Assembly: GCA_018971525.1 (NCBI GenBank)
Contig: JAGXAR010000027.1
Location: 1-43,008, forward strand
Length of the DNA: 43,008 nucleotides
Reading direction: 5' to 3'
DNA from: Nitrospirota bacterium
GTDB lineage: Bacteria > Nitrospirota > Nitrospiria > Nitrospirales > Nitrospiraceae
Shown here: one piece after another, positions 10,588 through 18,834 of the stretch
Layout of the letters: the number at the start of each line of letters is the position of its first letter
How positions within the stretch are numbered: the stretch's first letter is position 1
Made by a program: the position numbers and the translations under genes
The notes under the pieces: generated by a model
Seen by the model: the letters and a program-made list of their open reading frames with translations, nothing else
The model's database searches: none
What the model was told of the DNA's origin: nothing

Positions 10588-10888
10588 GGATGGGAAAGAA
10601 GCGGGCAGGTGCCCTTTTTGCTCGCAGAGCCCCCACGATAAAGCAGTGGTCGCTCGATGCGCGCATTAAAGGGCAACCTCGCCACTCCTCTAAAGAGAGG
10701 TATAAGTATGGAAGGCCTCGTTCGACGGCCGCACTTAGACCAACATGGGTGCCCTTCCAAGAGAGGAGAGGAAAGCAAAGCGAGCTTGGAAGGATGGGAA
10801 AGGAGCCGCCAAACCGTCCTTCTTGCTCGCAGAACGCGCACGATGAGACCGTGCTCGTCCGATGCGCGCAGTGAAGGACAGTCTGGCG
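10588..10888. repeat. Two diverged copies of a ~97-base structured intergenic repeat
   Basis: Copy 1 spans 10588-10683 and copy 2 10792-10888, in direct orientation, each starting GGATGGGAAAG and sharing TTGCTCGCAGA, ACGAT and CGATGCGCGCA blocks. Each can fold: outer stem GCCCTTT/AAAGGGC (10611-10617 with 10668-10674) in copy 1 and GTCCTT/AAGGAC (10816-10821 with 10874-10879) in copy 2; inner stem CCAC/GTGG (10633-10636, 10646-10649) versus GCAC/GTGC (10838-10841, 10851-10854). The base changes between copies keep the pairs. Between them is a perfect 9-base inverted repeat CCTTCCAAG/CTTGGAAGG (10753-10761, 10785-10793). The 10545-10975 gap holds no gene that I can support. Confidence 0.7.
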
Positions 10889-10975
10889 AGAGCGTGTAGC
10901 GGACGGTCACGCAATGATCCCAGTTCTTGTTACCCGTCCCGCCTTTCTCGTCAATGACGCCCGTCTCGCGGCGCA

Positions 10976-11350
10976 TCATTCTGACCTGATGGACCGCCAA
11001 CTCATCGCCCCAATGACTGCACCGATCGTATCGGCCAGCCAATCTTGCCAGGTCGCTTCGCGGAGAGGGACGAAGGCTTGATGCACTTCATCCGTGAGGC
11101 CATAGACCGAGGCCGTCAGGATCGCCAGCACGACCGCCTGCCTAGCGACAGCAGGCCCTGCCGCCCGGCGAAACGCACGGTAGCAGAGGAGGGACAAGAT
11201 GCCGTACTCCACCGCATGCAAGACTTTGTCGCTAACCTCTTTGAACAAGAACGATGGCAGTTGATCTTCCGGGTGCGACTGGGCCGACATGAAAAAAATC
11301 GCTCCGGCATACAGCGCCACAGGCACCCAGTACCAGAGCACCTGATTCAT
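10976..11350 (-). CDS. VanZ-like family membrane protein
   Basis: 124 residues with about four hydrophobic segments. The VanZ-family pattern is present: HAVEYGILSLLCYRAF near the middle and DEVHQAFVPLREA in the third segment. Family members are small inner-membrane proteins; VanZ itself gives low-level teicoplanin resistance, but most chromosomal homologues have no known function. The start ATG at 11350 is preceded by GAGG at a 4-base distance; a further 9 codons upstream are open but lack a better site. The gene reads toward the AmgK-like gene, separated by the repeat-rich 430-base gap. Confidence 0.8.
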   Translation of the reverse strand: MNQVLWYWVPVALYAGAIFFMSAQSHPEDQLPSFLFKEVSDKVLHAVEYGILSLLCYRAFRRAAGPAVARQAVVLAILTASVYGLTDEVHQAFVPLREATWQDWLADTIGAVIGAMSWRSIRSE

Positions 11351-11567
11351 CACACCTCGCCAAGCTGCGTCACACATCGATTTCCTCTCGCTCCATCTCC
11401 CGCCCTATGCCATACTTATAGCGAACAGGTTGCACAAAGACTATATAGAGCCACGCGAAAACTTCGATGATCCTTTATATATGTGACGTAATCGATAGAG
11501 CCATACTCCCGCAGGAGGCTCAAACAGTTCGTCCAGCTTCCTGCCTTGCGATCAATAGCATTCGACT

Positions 11568-13769
11568 ATGAAGACTGCCCACATCTGTTTTCTCTGGCAC
11601 ATGCATCAACCCTATTACACGGACCCGGTCGCGGGGTCTGCCAGTATGCCCTGGGTGCGCCTCCATGCCACCAAGGCCTATTTCGACATGGCCTATGGGC
11701 TGGAGAAGTTTCCCTCAGTCAAAGCCACATTCAACTTCACGCCCTCGCTCCTGCGGCAACTCCAAGAAATCGGATCAGGAACGGTGCGCGACCTCTTTCT
11801 GGAACATGCTCAGCGTCCGGCGGCGGACCTGCGTCCGGAAGAGAAAGCGTTTCTCGTCCGACATTTTTTCTCCGCCAATTGGGCCACGATGGTGCGCCCC
11901 TACCCTCGCTATCATGAATTGCTCGTGAAGCGCGGGGCCGACGTCTTGGGTCGCGACCTGGAGCGGGTTGCGCGGCAGTTTTCGACACAGGATCTGCTGG
12001 ACTTGCAGACCTGGCATAACCTCGCCTGGTTCGGCTACGGCGCCGTCAGCCGCTATCCGCGCCTGGCTGCGCTGCGCGCGAAAAACCGGGGCTTCACGGA
12101 AGAAGAAAAACAGGAAGTGCTCGCCCTCCAACTCGTCGCCGTGCGGGACATCGTGCCGCTCTATCGACGGCTGATGGAGCGGGAACAGATCGAACTCACC
12201 ACGACCCCATTCTTTCATCCGATTCTGCCGCTCCTCATCGATACGGACTTCACTCGACGAGCCAGACCGGATCTCCCCCTCCCCTCGCGGTTCCATGCGC
12301 CGGAAGATGCGGAGACGCAACTGCAACGAGCCGTCGAGTTTCACACCGCCACATTCGGCCGGGCCCCCGTGGGACTCTGGCCGTCGGAGGGGTCCGTCTG
12401 TCCGGAACTGATTCCGATGTTGCCCAAGGTTGGGCTCCGCTGGCTGGCGACCGACGAAGGCATCCTCGCTCGCTCGCTCGATGCGGCCCAGCAACCGTGG
12501 CAACGCCACCGGGATCTGTATCAGCCCTACCGGGTCGGGCCGGAGGACCAAGACGTCACGATGCTGTTTCGCGATCGGGAGATCTCCGATGCCTTTGGGT
12601 TCGTCTACCACAAGACTACTCCTGATATGGCCGCCGAGGATGTCCTCCGTCGGCTGCGCCAGATCATGTACGACGCGCCGCAGGACCAGATCACCATCGC
12701 GATTGTGCTCGACGGGGAAAACCCATGGGAACACTACCACGAGGGGGGAGAACAGTTTCTCTCGCTCCTCTACAAGGCCTGCTCGACCGGAGCGCTCAAC
12801 AACGACACGATCCGCACCACCACCGCAACGATCTCCGAAGCACTCGAAGCCGCGCCAGCCACGCATCGAGTAAGCCACCTCCACTCGGGCTCCTGGATCA
12901 ACCAGGACTACAAGATCTGGATCGGCCACCAGGAAGACAATCGGGGATGGGACCTGGTCGGTCAGACTCGATCCCGTCTCACCGAAATTTCAGCCACGCT
13001 CCCCCCGGAACGCGCGCAAGCCGCCTGGGACGAACTCTACGCCGCCGAAGGCAGCGATTGGTTCTGGTGGTATGGGGACGACTTCGATACCGACTACAAA
13101 GAAGAGTTCGATCGGCTCTTTCGGACCCACCTCCGGAACGTCTGGACGATCGCGAGACTGACTCCCCCTGACCTGTTGAATCAGCCGATCTGTCGTCCCC
13201 GCGGCATGCCAATGACAGACCTCGTGACCGCGCCTCTCGCCTTGCTGACCCCCTCCATCGATGGACTCGTGACCGACTTTTTCGAGTGGCGCGGAGCCGG
13301 CAGGATCCATACTCAGCCGCCGCTCGGCGCGATGTGGAAAGCCGAAGGGGTGCTGACCGATATTCAATTCGGCTGGAGTCTTGACCAGTTGTATCTCCGG
13401 CTCGATCCGGACCAGCAAGCGCAGCCGCGGCAGACAGGGCTGACGGTCGAACTGCAGCTACAAACGCCCGAACACCTCTACAGTCTGTCGTTTTCACTCG
13501 CACCCTCAGAACCAGACCGGTATCTGCTCTCGCAGAGACTGGCAAGCGGACACTGGCAGGAGATCGGCCCCTACCAATCGATCTGTCATCGGAATATTGT
13601 CGAACTGGCTGTGCCGTTTAAGGACTTACAGCTCACTCCGGGGCAGGAACTCCGCATGACCATTCTGGTGCTGGAACATGGCTTGGAAGTCACACGCTAC
13701 CCGCACCACCAGCCTGCGACCTTCCTCGTTCCAGGTCCGGAGTTTGAAGCGAATCTGTGGCGCGTATGA
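11568..13769 (+). CDS. Glycoside hydrolase family 57 (alpha-amylase/alpha-glucanotransferase type)
   Basis: 733 residues acting on alpha-glucans, probably internal glycogen because no signal peptide is present. GH57 conserved regions: HMHQPYY at 11-17; TTTPFFHPILPLL near 211-223; GLWPSEGSV at 269-277 with probable nucleophile E274; and FRDREISDAFGF at 335-345, the region that carries the acid/base aspartate (D336 or D341). The catalytic barrel occupies about the first 400 residues; the C-terminal ~170 residues look like a beta-rich accessory domain of unknown role. The region upstream (11400-11510) is AT-rich and likely holds the promoter. GalT-like enzyme follows on the same strand, as expected for a glycogen-use module. 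Confidence 0.92.
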   Translation: MKTAHICFLWHMHQPYYTDPVAGSASMPWVRLHATKAYFDMAYGLEKFPSVKATFNFTPSLLRQLQEIGSGTVRDLFLEHAQRPAADLRPEEKAFLVRHFFSANWATMVRPYPRYHELLVKRGADVLGRDLERVARQFSTQDLLDLQTWHNLAWFGYGAVSRYPRLAALRAKNRGFTEEEKQEVLALQLVAVRDIVPLYRRLMEREQIELTTTPFFHPILPLLIDTDFTRRARPDLPLPSRFHAPEDAETQLQRAVEFHTATFGRAPVGLWPSEGSVCPELIPMLPKVGLRWLATDEGILARSLDAAQQPWQRHRDLYQPYRVGPEDQDVTMLFRDREISDAFGFVYHKTTPDMAAEDVLRRLRQIMYDAPQDQITIAIVLDGENPWEHYHEGGEQFLSLLYKACSTGALNNDTIRTTTATISEALEAAPATHRVSHLHSGSWINQDYKIWIGHQEDNRGWDLVGQTRSRLTEISATLPPERAQAAWDELYAAEGSDWFWWYGDDFDTDYKEEFDRLFRTHLRNVWTIARLTPPDLLNQPICRPRGMPMTDLVTAPLALLTPSIDGLVTDFFEWRGAGRIHTQPPLGAMWKAEGVLTDIQFGWSLDQLYLRLDPDQQAQPRQTGLTVELQLQTPEHLYSLSFSLAPSEPDRYLLSQRLASGHWQEIGPYQSICHRNIVELAVPFKDLQLTPGQELRMTILVLEHGLEVTRYPHHQPATFLVPGPEFEANLWRV

Positions 13770-13784
13770 TAGGCATATAAGGGT

Positions 13785-13920
13785 AAACGTTAGACGTGAA
13801 ACGAAAGAGCCCTGATACGAAATCATCTCTGAGCAGTGGACAGTCTTCTTCCGTCATCCAGCGCCTTACGTTTCACGTTTCACCTTTCACATCTCACGTT
13901 TGACGTTTGATGTTTCACGA
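13785..13920. repeat. Second GTGAAACG-type inverted repeat cluster
   Basis: AAACGTTAGACGTGAAACG at 13785-13803 pairs with CGTTTCACGTTTCACCTTT at 13869-13887 (16 of 19 positions). The right side continues as further CGTTTCAC/CGTTTGAC units up to about 13920. The unit is the same as in the 9355-9433 element, showing a dispersed repeat. It lies between the GH57 and GalT-like genes. Confidence 0.65.
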
Positions 13921-13935
13921 GTCTGGAGGATAAAG

Positions 13936-14940
13936 ATGCCTGATTTACGCCGTGATCCGATTGTCGGCCGGTGGGTGATTATTTCGACGGAACGGAGCGC
14001 CCGGCCTAAAGACTTCATTCCCTTGCAAGCAACCCGGCCTTTGGCCGCAGCCCTCTGCCCCTTTTGCCCGGGGCAGGAGCGACTGACGCCGAAAGAAATC
14101 ATGGCCTACCGGCCGCAGCCGGTGGAGCCCAACAGCCCGAACTGGACCGTGCGTGTCGTGCCGAACAAGTTCCCCGCGCTCCAGGTCGAAGGCGACCTCG
14201 ACCGCCAAGGCCTCGGCCTCTACGATCGAATGAACGGAATCGGCGCACATGAAGTCATCATCGAGACCCCGAACCATCCGGATAGCCTGGCCGACATGCC
14301 GACAAAACGGATCGAGGACGTGCTGTGGGCCTATCGTGATCGCATGATCGACCTGAAGAAAGACGTGCGGTTCCGGTACATCCTTATCTTCAAGAACCAC
14401 GGAGCATCAGCCGGCGCCACACTGGAGCACAGCCACTCACAACTCATCGCCCTGCCGATCATCCCCACCAGCGTCCAGGAAGAGATCGAGGGCTGTCGGA
14501 CCCACTACGAACAGAAAGAGCGCTGCATCTATTGCGACATTCTCCGGCAGGACCTCTCTGACGGCGATCGCATTGTGGCGGAAAATCAGGAGTTCCTCTG
14601 CGTCACCCCGTTTGCCCCGCGCTTTCCCTTTGAAATGTGGATTCTCCCTAAACGCCACGCCGGCTACTTCGAAGAGAGCCAGAGGACACAATTCGAGTTC
14701 CTCGCGCCGATCCTCTCCGAAGCGCTGCGACGGATGGACAAGGTCCTCGTCCGGCCACCGTATAACTTTATCCTCCATAGTTCGCCCCTCCACGAAAAGA
14801 CCGGGGACTTCTACCACTGGCACATCGAAATCATTCCGAAGCTGACCCAAGTGGCCGGCTTTGAATGGGGCACAGGATTTTATATCAATCCAGTGGCACC
14901 GGAAGAATCGGCGAAGTTTCTGCGGGAGGCAGAAATTTAA
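13936..14940 (+). CDS. GalT-like nucleotidyltransferase (galactose-1-phosphate uridylyltransferase / ADP-glucose phosphorylase family)
   Basis: 334 residues of the HIT/GalT fold. Zinc cysteines C41 and C44 (CPFC), then the active-site HSHSQ at 165-169 with nucleophile H167, where classical GalT has HPHxQ. The C-terminus has HWHIEIIP near 294-301 and ends in GTGFYINPVAPEE, which from memory resembles the plant ADP-glucose phosphorylase more than E. coli GalT. With a GH57 enzyme just upstream, a role in phosphorylating or nucleotidylating glucose-1-phosphate in glycogen turnover is plausible; no galactose genes are near. The start ATG has GGAGGA at a 5-base distance; the frame is open 12 codons further upstream. 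Confidence 0.85.
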   Translation: MPDLRRDPIVGRWVIISTERSARPKDFIPLQATRPLAAALCPFCPGQERLTPKEIMAYRPQPVEPNSPNWTVRVVPNKFPALQVEGDLDRQGLGLYDRMNGIGAHEVIIETPNHPDSLADMPTKRIEDVLWAYRDRMIDLKKDVRFRYILIFKNHGASAGATLEHSHSQLIALPIIPTSVQEEIEGCRTHYEQKERCIYCDILRQDLSDGDRIVAENQEFLCVTPFAPRFPFEMWILPKRHAGYFEESQRTQFEFLAPILSEALRRMDKVLVRPPYNFILHSSPLHEKTGDFYHWHIEIIPKLTQVAGFEWGTGFYINPVAPEESAKFLREAEI

Positions 14941-14945
14941 AGTCG

Positions 14946-14998
14946 TCAGCCATCAGCTCTCCGCACGAAATGATTCGGAGTCCGGGGCTGATGGCTGA
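14946..14998. repeat. Hairpin of TCAGCCATCAGC / GCTGATGGCTGA
   Basis: Perfect 12-base arms at 14946-14957 and 14987-14998, with an inner CTCCG/CGGAG pair (14959-14963, 14976-14980). It starts 5 bases after the galT stop codon. There is no T-run after it, so it may block exonucleases or attenuate rather than act as a classical terminator. The arm units (GCTGATG) differ from the GTGAAACG family but the architecture is similar. Confidence 0.7.
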
Positions 14999-15042
14999 AT
15001 GGTTTCTTGCAATCCTGCCGACGCCGGCCTTATCATCGTCCC

Positions 15043-15237
15043 ATGCAAGTCCAACTAAGCCATCCAGCCAGAACCGTCGAGGTCAAAGGCCCCAAGAAGG
15101 TCAAAGAACTCTTGCGCGAATTGAATCTCGTCGTCGAGGCGCATCTGGTGATCAAAGGCGATGACCTCGTCACCGAAGACGAGATGCTGTACGACGTCGA
15201 TCAGATTGAAATCCGACCGGTGATCTCGGGGGGATGA
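15043..15237 (+). CDS. Ubiquitin-like sulfur carrier protein (ThiS/MoaD/TtuB type)
   Basis: 64 residues with a beta-grasp pattern: MQVQLSHPARTVEVK, then a helix with KVKELLRELN, and a C-terminal RPVISGG. The terminal Gly-Gly is the site that is adenylated and thiocarboxylated to carry sulfur. The next gene on the strand, 91 bases on, is a TtuA-type tRNA 2-thiolase, so this is most likely its TtuB-like sulfur donor rather than ThiS; no thiamine or molybdopterin genes are nearby. The activating E1-like enzyme is not in the window. The start at 15043 lacks a strong ribosome binding site; the open frame runs 12 codons upstream without family character. Confidence 0.85.
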   Translation: MQVQLSHPARTVEVKGPKKVKELLRELNLVVEAHLVIKGDDLVTEDEMLYDVDQIEIRPVISGG

Positions 15238-15255
15238 GGACGGTTCATCTCGTTT

Positions 15256-15309
15256 GTTTGGTTTATCTGGTTGATCTCATCCAAACCAAATAGACCAGAC
15301 AAACCAGAC
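15256..15309. repeat. Inverted repeat with GTTTGGTTTATCTGGTT units
   Basis: Arm 15256-15272 pairs with 15293-15309 (GACCAGACAAACCAGAC) at 14 of 17 positions. It lies between the sulfur carrier and TtuA genes. Sequence unit TTTGGT/TCTGGT is different from the neighbouring repeats, but the architecture of short, nearly tandem units in both arms is the same. Confidence 0.6.
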
Positions 15310-15328
15310 TCACTAAAGAAACCAACCC

Positions 15329-16267
15329 ATGAATTGCACCAAATGTAAAACCAAAGCAGTCATCAGTCTCCCCCGCCACAATGCGGCCTTCTGCAAAGGC
15401 TGCTTCAATGGCTTCGTCCACGATCAGGTTGCGCGGGCGATCAAGTCGGAGTGGATGTTTGGGAAAGAGGAGCGGATTCTCGTGGCGGTGTCCGGCGGGA
15501 AGGACAGTCTGGCGCTCTGGGACATTCTGCTCAAGCTCGGCTATCGCGCCGACGCGCTCTATGTGAACCTCGGCATCGGGACCTATTCTGAACAATCGCA
15601 TGCAAAGGTGACGAAATTCGCTGAGGTGGTCGCCGCCTCACATGGAGCCACGCTGCACCTCCATACAGTCGAACAGGAGGCCGGAGCGGGGATCAAGGAA
15701 CTGGCCCAGCTCATCCATCGTCCCACCTGCTCTACGTGTGGGACCATCAAACGCTATCAATTCAATCGCGTGGCGATCGAACAGCAGTACGATGTGATGG
15801 CCACCGGCCACAATCTCGATGACGAAGCGGCCCGGCTCCTGGGCAATGTGCTGCATTGGCAGGAGGAATATCTGGAGAAGCAGGGCCCGTCTCTGCCGGC
15901 CTCGGTGGAAGGTTTTGCCAAGAAGGTGAAGCCCCTCTACCGGCTCTCAGAACGAGAACTGGCGGCCTATGCGGTCTTGAACCGGATCGATTACATCGTC
16001 GAGGAATGCCCGATGGCGAAGGGCTCCAAGATGCTCCAGTACAAGGAAGTCTTGAATCGTCTGGAGACCGAGTCGCCGGGTACGAAACAGACGTTCTATT
16101 GGGGTTTTCTCGAGAAACAAAGCAAGAAGCAGCCCACCGCAACCACCATGACTGAGAAAGACCGGGCCGTCCTCCACCCCTGCACTTCTTGCAGCCAGCC
16201 CACCACCGCCGAGGTCTGCTCCTATTGCAAGATGATGGTCCGGGCCAAGACCGTCGTCCCACGCTAA
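15329..16267 (+). CDS. ttuA: TtuA-family tRNA 2-thiouridine synthetase
   Basis: 312 residues. An N-terminal zinc finger (C3, C6, C22, C25) is followed by the PP-loop ATP site SGGKDS at 55-60, the iron-sulfur ligands C134 and C137 (PTCSTCG) with the distant C227 (EECPMA), the GHNLDDEA motif near 160-167, and a C-terminal zinc finger (C285, C288, C297, C300). This full set is that of TtuA, which uses ATP and the thiocarboxylated TtuB protein to thiolate U54 in tRNA; TtcA-type enzymes lack the zinc fingers. In Thermus the modification stabilises tRNA at high temperature, so its role in a likely mesophile is of interest. Adjacent upstream gene is the sulfur carrier. Confidence 0.92.
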   Translation: MNCTKCKTKAVISLPRHNAAFCKGCFNGFVHDQVARAIKSEWMFGKEERILVAVSGGKDSLALWDILLKLGYRADALYVNLGIGTYSEQSHAKVTKFAEVVAASHGATLHLHTVEQEAGAGIKELAQLIHRPTCSTCGTIKRYQFNRVAIEQQYDVMATGHNLDDEAARLLGNVLHWQEEYLEKQGPSLPASVEGFAKKVKPLYRLSERELAAYAVLNRIDYIVEECPMAKGSKMLQYKEVLNRLETESPGTKQTFYWGFLEKQSKKQPTATTMTEKDRAVLHPCTSCSQPTTAEVCSYCKMMVRAKTVVPR

Positions 16268-16382
16268 CAGGCACAGCCGTCAGCAGGCCCCGCCTCTCAT
16301 CAGTACTTGAAAAGCTCTGATCGACCCCGTAAGCTGCGTGGATTCCAGTTGCCGGTCAAACATTCGGGCCTATTCCCTCACT

Positions 16383-17414
16383 ATGGCTACCACGGAACGC
16401 GACTACTATCAGATTCTCGGCCTCCCCAAGTCTGCGTCAGCGGATGACATCAAAAAAGCCTATCGTCGCCTCGCGCGCCAAGTCCACCCCGATCTCCATA
16501 GCGGTTCCAAGAAATCCGAGATGGAGAAGAAGTTCAAGGAGTTGAACGCGGCGCACGAAGTCTTGAGCGATCCGGACAAGCGGAAGAAGTACGATCAATA
16601 TGGAGCCAACTGGGAGCAGGCCGAGGCCTACGAGCAAGCGCGCCGGCAGGCGGGCGCCCGCGGGGAAAGCGGCCAGGAGACTTCGTTCGGCGGAGAAGGC
16701 TTTTCCGACATCTTCGAGAATCTCTTCAAAGGACGAGGGCGAGCCGGCAATGGTCGTGGCTTTGCGATACAGGGAGAGGATCTTGAAACGGAAGTGCAAC
16801 TGACGCTGGCCGAGGTGCTGACCGGTGTCACCAAACGCATGACCTTGCAAGAGCCCGTGCCCTGCTCCACCTGCCACGGGAGCGGGTCTCTTCGCGGACG
16901 AACCTGTCCTACCTGTCAAGGACATGGTGCGACGCTCCAGCCCAATACGATCGAAGTGCGAATCCCCGCCGGAGTGCAGGATGGAACGAGGGTTCGCGTG
17001 GCAGGCAAGGGACAAGCCGGCACCCACGGCGGCAAACCAGGCGATTTGTACCTGCGTGTGGCGATCGCTCCGGACAAGATTTTTCGCCGGCAAGGGAGCG
17101 ATATTCATGTCTCCCTCCCCGTCTTCCCCTGGGAAGCGGCCTTGGGTGCCGAGGTGATGGCTCCCACACTGATGGAACCGGTTCGGGTGAAAGTTCCGCC
17201 TGGGAGTCGGGCTGAGAGCAAGCTTCGGCTGAAGGGCAAGGGGCTCCCAGCTGCGGCCGGCGGCCATGGCGACCTCTTTCTGACAATCCAGATCGTGATG
17301 CCTCCCTCCTTGACCGACGAGGAACGCGCACTATACGGCCAACTCGGGGCCATCGGGCATCCGGATCCGCGGGCCGAACTGCTCGGCCAGGCCCGACGCC
17401 GATCATACCCATGA
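16383..17414 (+). CDS. DnaJ/CbpA-like Hsp40 cochaperone with half zinc finger
   Basis: 343 residues. J domain at about 6-73 with the HPD tripeptide at 35-37 that stimulates DnaK ATPase; a Gly-rich stretch at about 90-130; two zinc-finger repeats CSTCHGSG (C161, C164) and CPTCQGHG (C175, C178); then the two C-terminal client-binding domains. Canonical DnaJ has four CxxCxGxG repeats, so only one zinc site can form here. It therefore lies between DnaJ and the zinc-free CbpA. No dnaK or grpE is adjacent. The ATG at 16383 begins the J domain; 15 codons upstream are open but unrelated. The stop overlaps the next gene by ATGA. Confidence 0.9.
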   Translation: MATTERDYYQILGLPKSASADDIKKAYRRLARQVHPDLHSGSKKSEMEKKFKELNAAHEVLSDPDKRKKYDQYGANWEQAEAYEQARRQAGARGESGQETSFGGEGFSDIFENLFKGRGRAGNGRGFAIQGEDLETEVQLTLAEVLTGVTKRMTLQEPVPCSTCHGSGSLRGRTCPTCQGHGATLQPNTIEVRIPAGVQDGTRVRVAGKGQAGTHGGKPGDLYLRVAIAPDKIFRRQGSDIHVSLPVFPWEAALGAEVMAPTLMEPVRVKVPPGSRAESKLRLKGKGLPAAAGGHGDLFLTIQIVMPPSLTDEERALYGQLGAIGHPDPRAELLGQARRRSYP

Positions 17415-18046
17415 CGCTCACTGAATACGCGGTTCTGGCGTTCAGTTCCCTCTTTGTCATCGTCGACCCGATTGCCACCGTCCCGGCCTTCCTGTCCATG
17501 ACGGCTCGTGACTCGATCCGCCAACGACTACGCATGGCTCGTACTGCCTGCCTGGTCGCGGTCGGCATCTTGATGGGGTTTGCGCTCATCGGCCAGTGGC
17601 TCTTCACTCTCCTGGGAATCACGCTCCCGGCCATCCAGGTGGCCGGGGCGCTCGTTCTATTATTAGTCGCACTGGATATGTTGCGTGCGCAACGGTCTCC
17701 GGTCCAAGAAACCGCGGCTGAAACGGCCGAGGGGGCAACCAAGGACGACATCGCCATTACGCCGCTGGCCGTGCCGATGCTGGCGGGGCCCGCGGCCATT
17801 TCGACGGTGATTCTGCTTGAAGCGCAGGCCGCTTCGTGGGCGCAGCGAGGTGTGTTGTTGGCTTGCGTTGCGCTGGTGGGTCTGGCAAGCTACATTACCT
17901 TGGCTCTCGGGGCCTCCGGCGCCAAGTGGATGAGTCCGCTCGCGGAGAAAATTATTACCCGCTTGATGGGTCTGTTGCTGGCTGTGCTCGCAGTGCAATT
18001 CTTGTTCAATGGACTGAAGGGCGAAGCGGGGTTGTTTGTGCGATAA
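17411..18046 (+). CDS. MarC family integral membrane protein
   Basis: 211 residues with about six hydrophobic helices. Family marks include [16 protein letters not shown] near residues 16-31 and [18 protein letters not shown] at about 118-135, a second copy of the same inverted motif. MarC proteins are inner-membrane proteins of unknown transport role; the old multiple-antibiotic-resistance link was not upheld. Its ATG overlaps the stop of the DnaJ-like gene (ATGA at 17411-17414), which implies translational coupling, although a functional connection is not obvious. Confidence 0.88.
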   Translation: MTLTEYAVLAFSSLFVIVDPIATVPAFLSMTARDSIRQRLRMARTACLVAVGILMGFALIGQWLFTLLGITLPAIQVAGALVLLLVALDMLRAQRSPVQETAAETAEGATKDDIAITPLAVPMLAGPAAISTVILLEAQAASWAQRGVLLACVALVGLASYITLALGASGAKWMSPLAEKIITRLMGLLLAVLAVQFLFNGLKGEAGLFVR

Positions 18047-18099
18047 TTATTTCACCTGACGGCAGGCTCAGCAGCTTTATCCAAACGAAGGAGGATTTC

Positions 18100-18783
18100 A
18101 TGAAGCGAGGAACACGAACACTGGTCACACTCGGCGTGGCTTCAGCCTTTGCGCTCTCACTTGGCCTTTCGACGGCTTGGGCGGACCCTGCGCCGAAACC
18201 ATCGAGGCATGGCGACGGATACGGGAAGGAGGGGCATGCTGACGGCTACGGGAAGGAGGGACATGGCGACGGCTACGGCATGGGCGGGCCGATGATGGGC
18301 ATGATGAAGATGATGGGAGGGATGCACGGAGGCACAGCCCACTTTCTCCGCCATCTTGTAAAGCATCAAAAGGAGATCGGTCTGAGCGACGAACAGGTGG
18401 CGAAGTTAAAGGAAATGGAACTGAATCTCGATCGCACGCGGATCAAGGCAGAAGCGGACATCTTGATCGCGGAGCGGGAACATGCGGCATTGATCGAGGA
18501 TGAAAAGTCTGATCTGGCTGCGATTGAAGCGAAGATCAAGCAAAGCATGGATCACCAGCTCACCCTTCGCATGGCCGTCATCAAGACCAAGAGGGACGCA
18601 CTAGCTCTATTGACTCCCGAGCAACGCGCGAAGGAAAAGGTCGAGCACGAGAAGATGATGCAGCAGCACAAGGGCGCCGGGAAGGGTCACGGCACCCCCC
18701 ATGGCGGCGCGATGAAGGACACGCCACATAAAAGCGGCGATGCCGCACATCCGGCGCCTCCATCCAGCATGAATGTGCAGTAG
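18100..18783 (+). CDS. Spy/CpxP-like periplasmic protein with His/Gly-rich repeats
   Basis: 227 residues. Signal peptide at about 1-28 (basic MKRGTR, hydrophobic core, cleavage after AWA). Three 9-residue repeats of the type HGDGYGKEG at 37-63, then a Met/Gly-rich MMGMMKMMGGMHGG, then an alpha-helical LTxxQ domain (GLSDEQVAKL, LLTPEQRAKE) like Spy, CpxP and ZraP, ending in a His/Lys-rich tail. Such proteins are periplasmic chaperones or metal-responsive scaffolds; the His and Met content suggests metal (copper, zinc) binding, which is inference. The start has GGAGG 5 bases ahead; the open frame upstream overlaps marC and is not used. Confidence 0.85.
   Translation: MKRGTRTLVTLGVASAFALSLGLSTAWADPAPKPSRHGDGYGKEGHADGYGKEGHGDGYGMGGPMMGMMKMMGGMHGGTAHFLRHLVKHQKEIGLSDEQVAKLKEMELNLDRTRIKAEADILIAEREHAALIEDEKSDLAAIEAKIKQSMDHQLTLRMAVIKTKRDALALLTPEQRAKEKVEHEKMMQQHKGAGKGHGTPHGGAMKDTPHKSGDAAHPAPPSSMNVQ
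18208..18288 (+). repeat. Three 27-base tandem repeats inside the Spy-like gene
   Basis: Units 18208-18234, 18235-18261 and 18262-18288 each encode H-x-D-G-Y-G followed by KEG, KEG or MGG. Units 1 and 2 differ at few bases; the third has diverged at its end. They encode the His/Gly-rich segment just after the signal peptide and could expand or contract by slippage. Confidence 0.9.
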
Positions 18784-18834
18784 CTCTATCCAGGAAACGC
18801 GAGACAACCGGACCATCCACCGAGGAGGTGCACC

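Noticed and set aside
10545-11042. N-terminal extension of the AmgK-like gene
   Set aside because: The extra 166 codons run through the two-copy repeat and have no similarity to kinases; the ATG at 10544 fits the domain start.
11775-12929. 384-residue minus-strand open frame
   Set aside because: Antisense to the GH57 gene; no domain recognised, and the GH57 motifs are intact.
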